Origin: Gemmatimonadota bacterium
GTDB taxonomy: Bacteria; Gemmatimonadota; Gemmatimonadetes; Gemmatimonadales; Gemmatimonadaceae
NCBI GenBank assembly: GCA_003142495.1
Contig: PLMM01000249.1
Location: 314 to 7,977, forward strand
Reading direction: 5' to 3'
Length of the DNA: 7,664 bases
Shown piece by piece: positions 6,398-7,664 of this stretch. Numbering within the stretch: the stretch's first letter is position 1; each line of letters opens with the position of its first letter. The notes below the pieces were generated by a model. That model did not search any database, was not told where the DNA came from, and saw only the letters and a list, made by a program, of their open reading frames with translations. A program made the translations under genes and the position numbers.

Positions 6398-7664
6398 AGA
6401 CTTGTCCGAAGTGTGACAAAGAGTACGACGACGCAACGAAGTTCTGTCCCACCGACGGCTCGACACTTCGTTCCGCTGCCGGCGAGGACATTATCGGCTC
6501 GGTGATCGCCGATCGGTATCACGTCATCCGCAAGCTGGGTGAAGGCGGAATGGGCCAGGTGTACTTGGCCGAGCACGTGAAGATGGGGCGCATGAGCGCG
6601 ATCAAGGTGATGACGCAGGCGCTCGCGAATGACATCGATGCCGTCGGCCGCTTCAATCGCGAGGCCGCGAACGCGAGCAAAATGTCGCATCCCAACATCG
6701 CCGCGATTTACGACTTCGGAGAGACTCCGGATGGACTGATCTATCTCGCGATGGAGTTCGTCGAGGGCGAGTCGCTCACGAAGCTCTGCGAAGCGCTGGG
6801 CGCCCTCCCCGCGCCGCGCGCGGCCGATATCGCGCGGCAGGTGGCCAGCGCGCTCGAGGCCGCGCACGAGCGCGGGATCGTGCATCGCGACTTGAAGCCC
6901 GACAACATCATGATCTCGCGCGGTCGCGACGGCGCCGATCTCGTGAAGGTCGTGGACTTCGGCATTGCGAAGGCGGCCGAGGGCGCGGGGCAGAAGGTGA
7001 CGCGCACGGGGCTCGTCGTGGGAACGCCGGAGTACATGTCGCCTGAGCAGCTCACGGGCGACACGCTCGACGGCCGCAGCGATCTGTACGCGCTCGCGCT
7101 CGTGACGTTCAACATGCTCACGGGGATGCTGCCGTTCACGGGGCAGACGACGCAGGAGGCGCTGCTCAAGCGGCTCACCGATCGTCCGCTGTCGCTGGCC
7201 GAGGCGCGCTCGGATCTTGTGTGGCCGCCGGCGCTGCAGGCGGTGCTCGATCGCGCGCTCTCGCGCCTCGCGTCGGATCGGTATCAACACGCGAGTGAGT
7301 TCGGTGATGCGATCGTCGCGGCGGTGCGAGGGATGAGCACGAGCGAGGTGGAGAAGGCGCCGACGCTGGTGATTCCGGGAACGGTTACCGGGGCCGCGAG
7401 CACGAGCGCGAGTGGTGCGCGCGCAGCGACGAGCGGCGCGCGTCCGAGCGCCGCTGCGCCGGTGGTTGCCCGCACGGCGCGCGATAGATATCTCGTGCCG
7501 GCGCTGCTCGCGGCGGCGGTGGTGGTAGTGGTGGGTGGCGCGCTGATCAAGAAATCGCGCGACGCGAAAAATGCCGGCGCGGTGGTGGTGGCGAGCAATC
7601 CGACTGTGGATTCGGCGGCCGCGTCCGCGTCGAGCACCACGCCGGTACCACCCGTCAAAGCCGA
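6394..7664 (+). CDS. Zinc-ribbon serine/threonine protein kinase, membrane-anchored (C-terminus beyond the right edge)
   Basis: This is a Hanks-type kinase of the PknB-like group; 423 codons are present and the end is missing. It begins with a zinc-ribbon-like motif: Cys4/Cys7, then Cys18 with Asp21 (FCPTDG) where a fourth Cys would be. The kinase domain covers about 42-310: Gly loop GEGGMGQV (49-56), Lys71 in AIKV, Glu90 in helix C, HRDLKPDN (164-171), DFG (188-190), activation-loop Thr at 203, 205 and 211, then SPE (216-218) in place of APE, and Asp230. All catalytic residues are present, and the RD motif suggests activation-loop phosphorylation. A low-complexity Ala/Ser/Thr juxtamembrane region (about 330-362) leads to one transmembrane helix (about 366-385). 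The Ala/Ser/Thr/Pro-rich beginning of an external domain follows and is cut off. The GTG start overlaps the FHA stop by 4 nt. Targets are unknown; the FHA protein and proteins of the divergent envelope operon are candidates by context only. Confidence 0.94.
   Translation, partial: MKTCPKCDKEYDDATKFCPTDGSTLRSAAGEDIIGSVIADRYHVIRKLGEGGMGQVYLAEHVKMGRMSAIKVMTQALANDIDAVGRFNREAANASKMSHPNIAAIYDFGETPDGLIYLAMEFVEGESLTKLCEALGALPAPRAADIARQVASALEAAHERGIVHRDLKPDNIMISRGRDGADLVKVVDFGIAKAAEGAGQKVTRTGLVVGTPEYMSPEQLTGDTLDGRSDLYALALVTFNMLTGMLPFTGQTTQEALLKRLTDRPLSLAEARSDLVWPPALQAVLDRALSRLASDRYQHASEFGDAIVAAVRGMSTSEVEKAPTLVIPGTVTGAASTSASGARAATSGARPSAAAPVVARTARDRYLVPALLAAAVVVVVGGALIKKSRDAKNAGAVVVASNPTVDSAAASASSTTPVPPVKA

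Noticed and set aside
5869..7290. 473-codon minus-strand open frame, and the similar one at 5459-6466
   Set aside because: Both are antisense to the FHA and kinase genes, whose domain motifs are unmistakable.
7284..7658. 124-codon minus-strand open frame with hydrophobic stretches
   Set aside because: It is antisense to the kinase juxtamembrane and transmembrane region; its Ala/Thr/Val runs mirror that low-complexity coding sequence.

Overview
The window comes from a GC-rich bacterium. Codon third positions are mostly G or C, and long open frames without function lie antisense to or overlapping the real genes. The proteins are those of a diderm (two-membrane) bacterium: an outer-membrane beta-barrel with an Omp85-type VRGF motif, a lipoprotein amidase, and an Hanks-type kinase with an N-terminal zinc ribbon. 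This mix suggests Gemmatimonadota or a similar soil lineage such as Acidobacteriota or Myxococcota. That placement is inference; there is no rRNA or marker gene here to prove it.

Layout: two transcription units diverge from one intergenic region (5021-5236). Leftward, on the minus strand, a probable three-gene operon runs from 5020 to beyond base 1. It holds (i) a lipoprotein N-acetylmuramoyl-L-alanine amidase (3212-5020); (ii) a large exported protein with a gluzincin-type zinc peptidase domain, a TolB-like beta-propeller and an Omp85-like outer-membrane barrel (321-3215), overlapping (i) by 4 nt; and (iii) the N-terminal part of a gamma-class carbonic anhydrase-like left-handed beta-helix protein (292 to past base 1). 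Rightward, on the plus strand, are a protein with three zinc ribbons and two FHA domains (5237-6397, TTG start with a strong Shine-Dalgarno) and a zinc-ribbon serine/threonine protein kinase with a transmembrane segment (6394 to past 7664), overlapping by 4 nt.

How the genes may work together: the right arm looks like a phospho-signalling pair, a membrane kinase (writer) and a double FHA protein (phosphothreonine reader), both opening with zinc ribbons and translationally coupled. The left arm looks like an envelope-maintenance operon that puts a peptidoglycan amidase and a surface or periplasmic metallopeptidase at the outer membrane. Whether the kinase/FHA pair controls the divergent envelope operon cannot be seen from sequence. 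The most unusual item is the peptidase-propeller-Omp85 barrel fusion, which has no visible POTRA domains. No tRNA, rRNA, CRISPR array, insertion sequence or integrase is visible.
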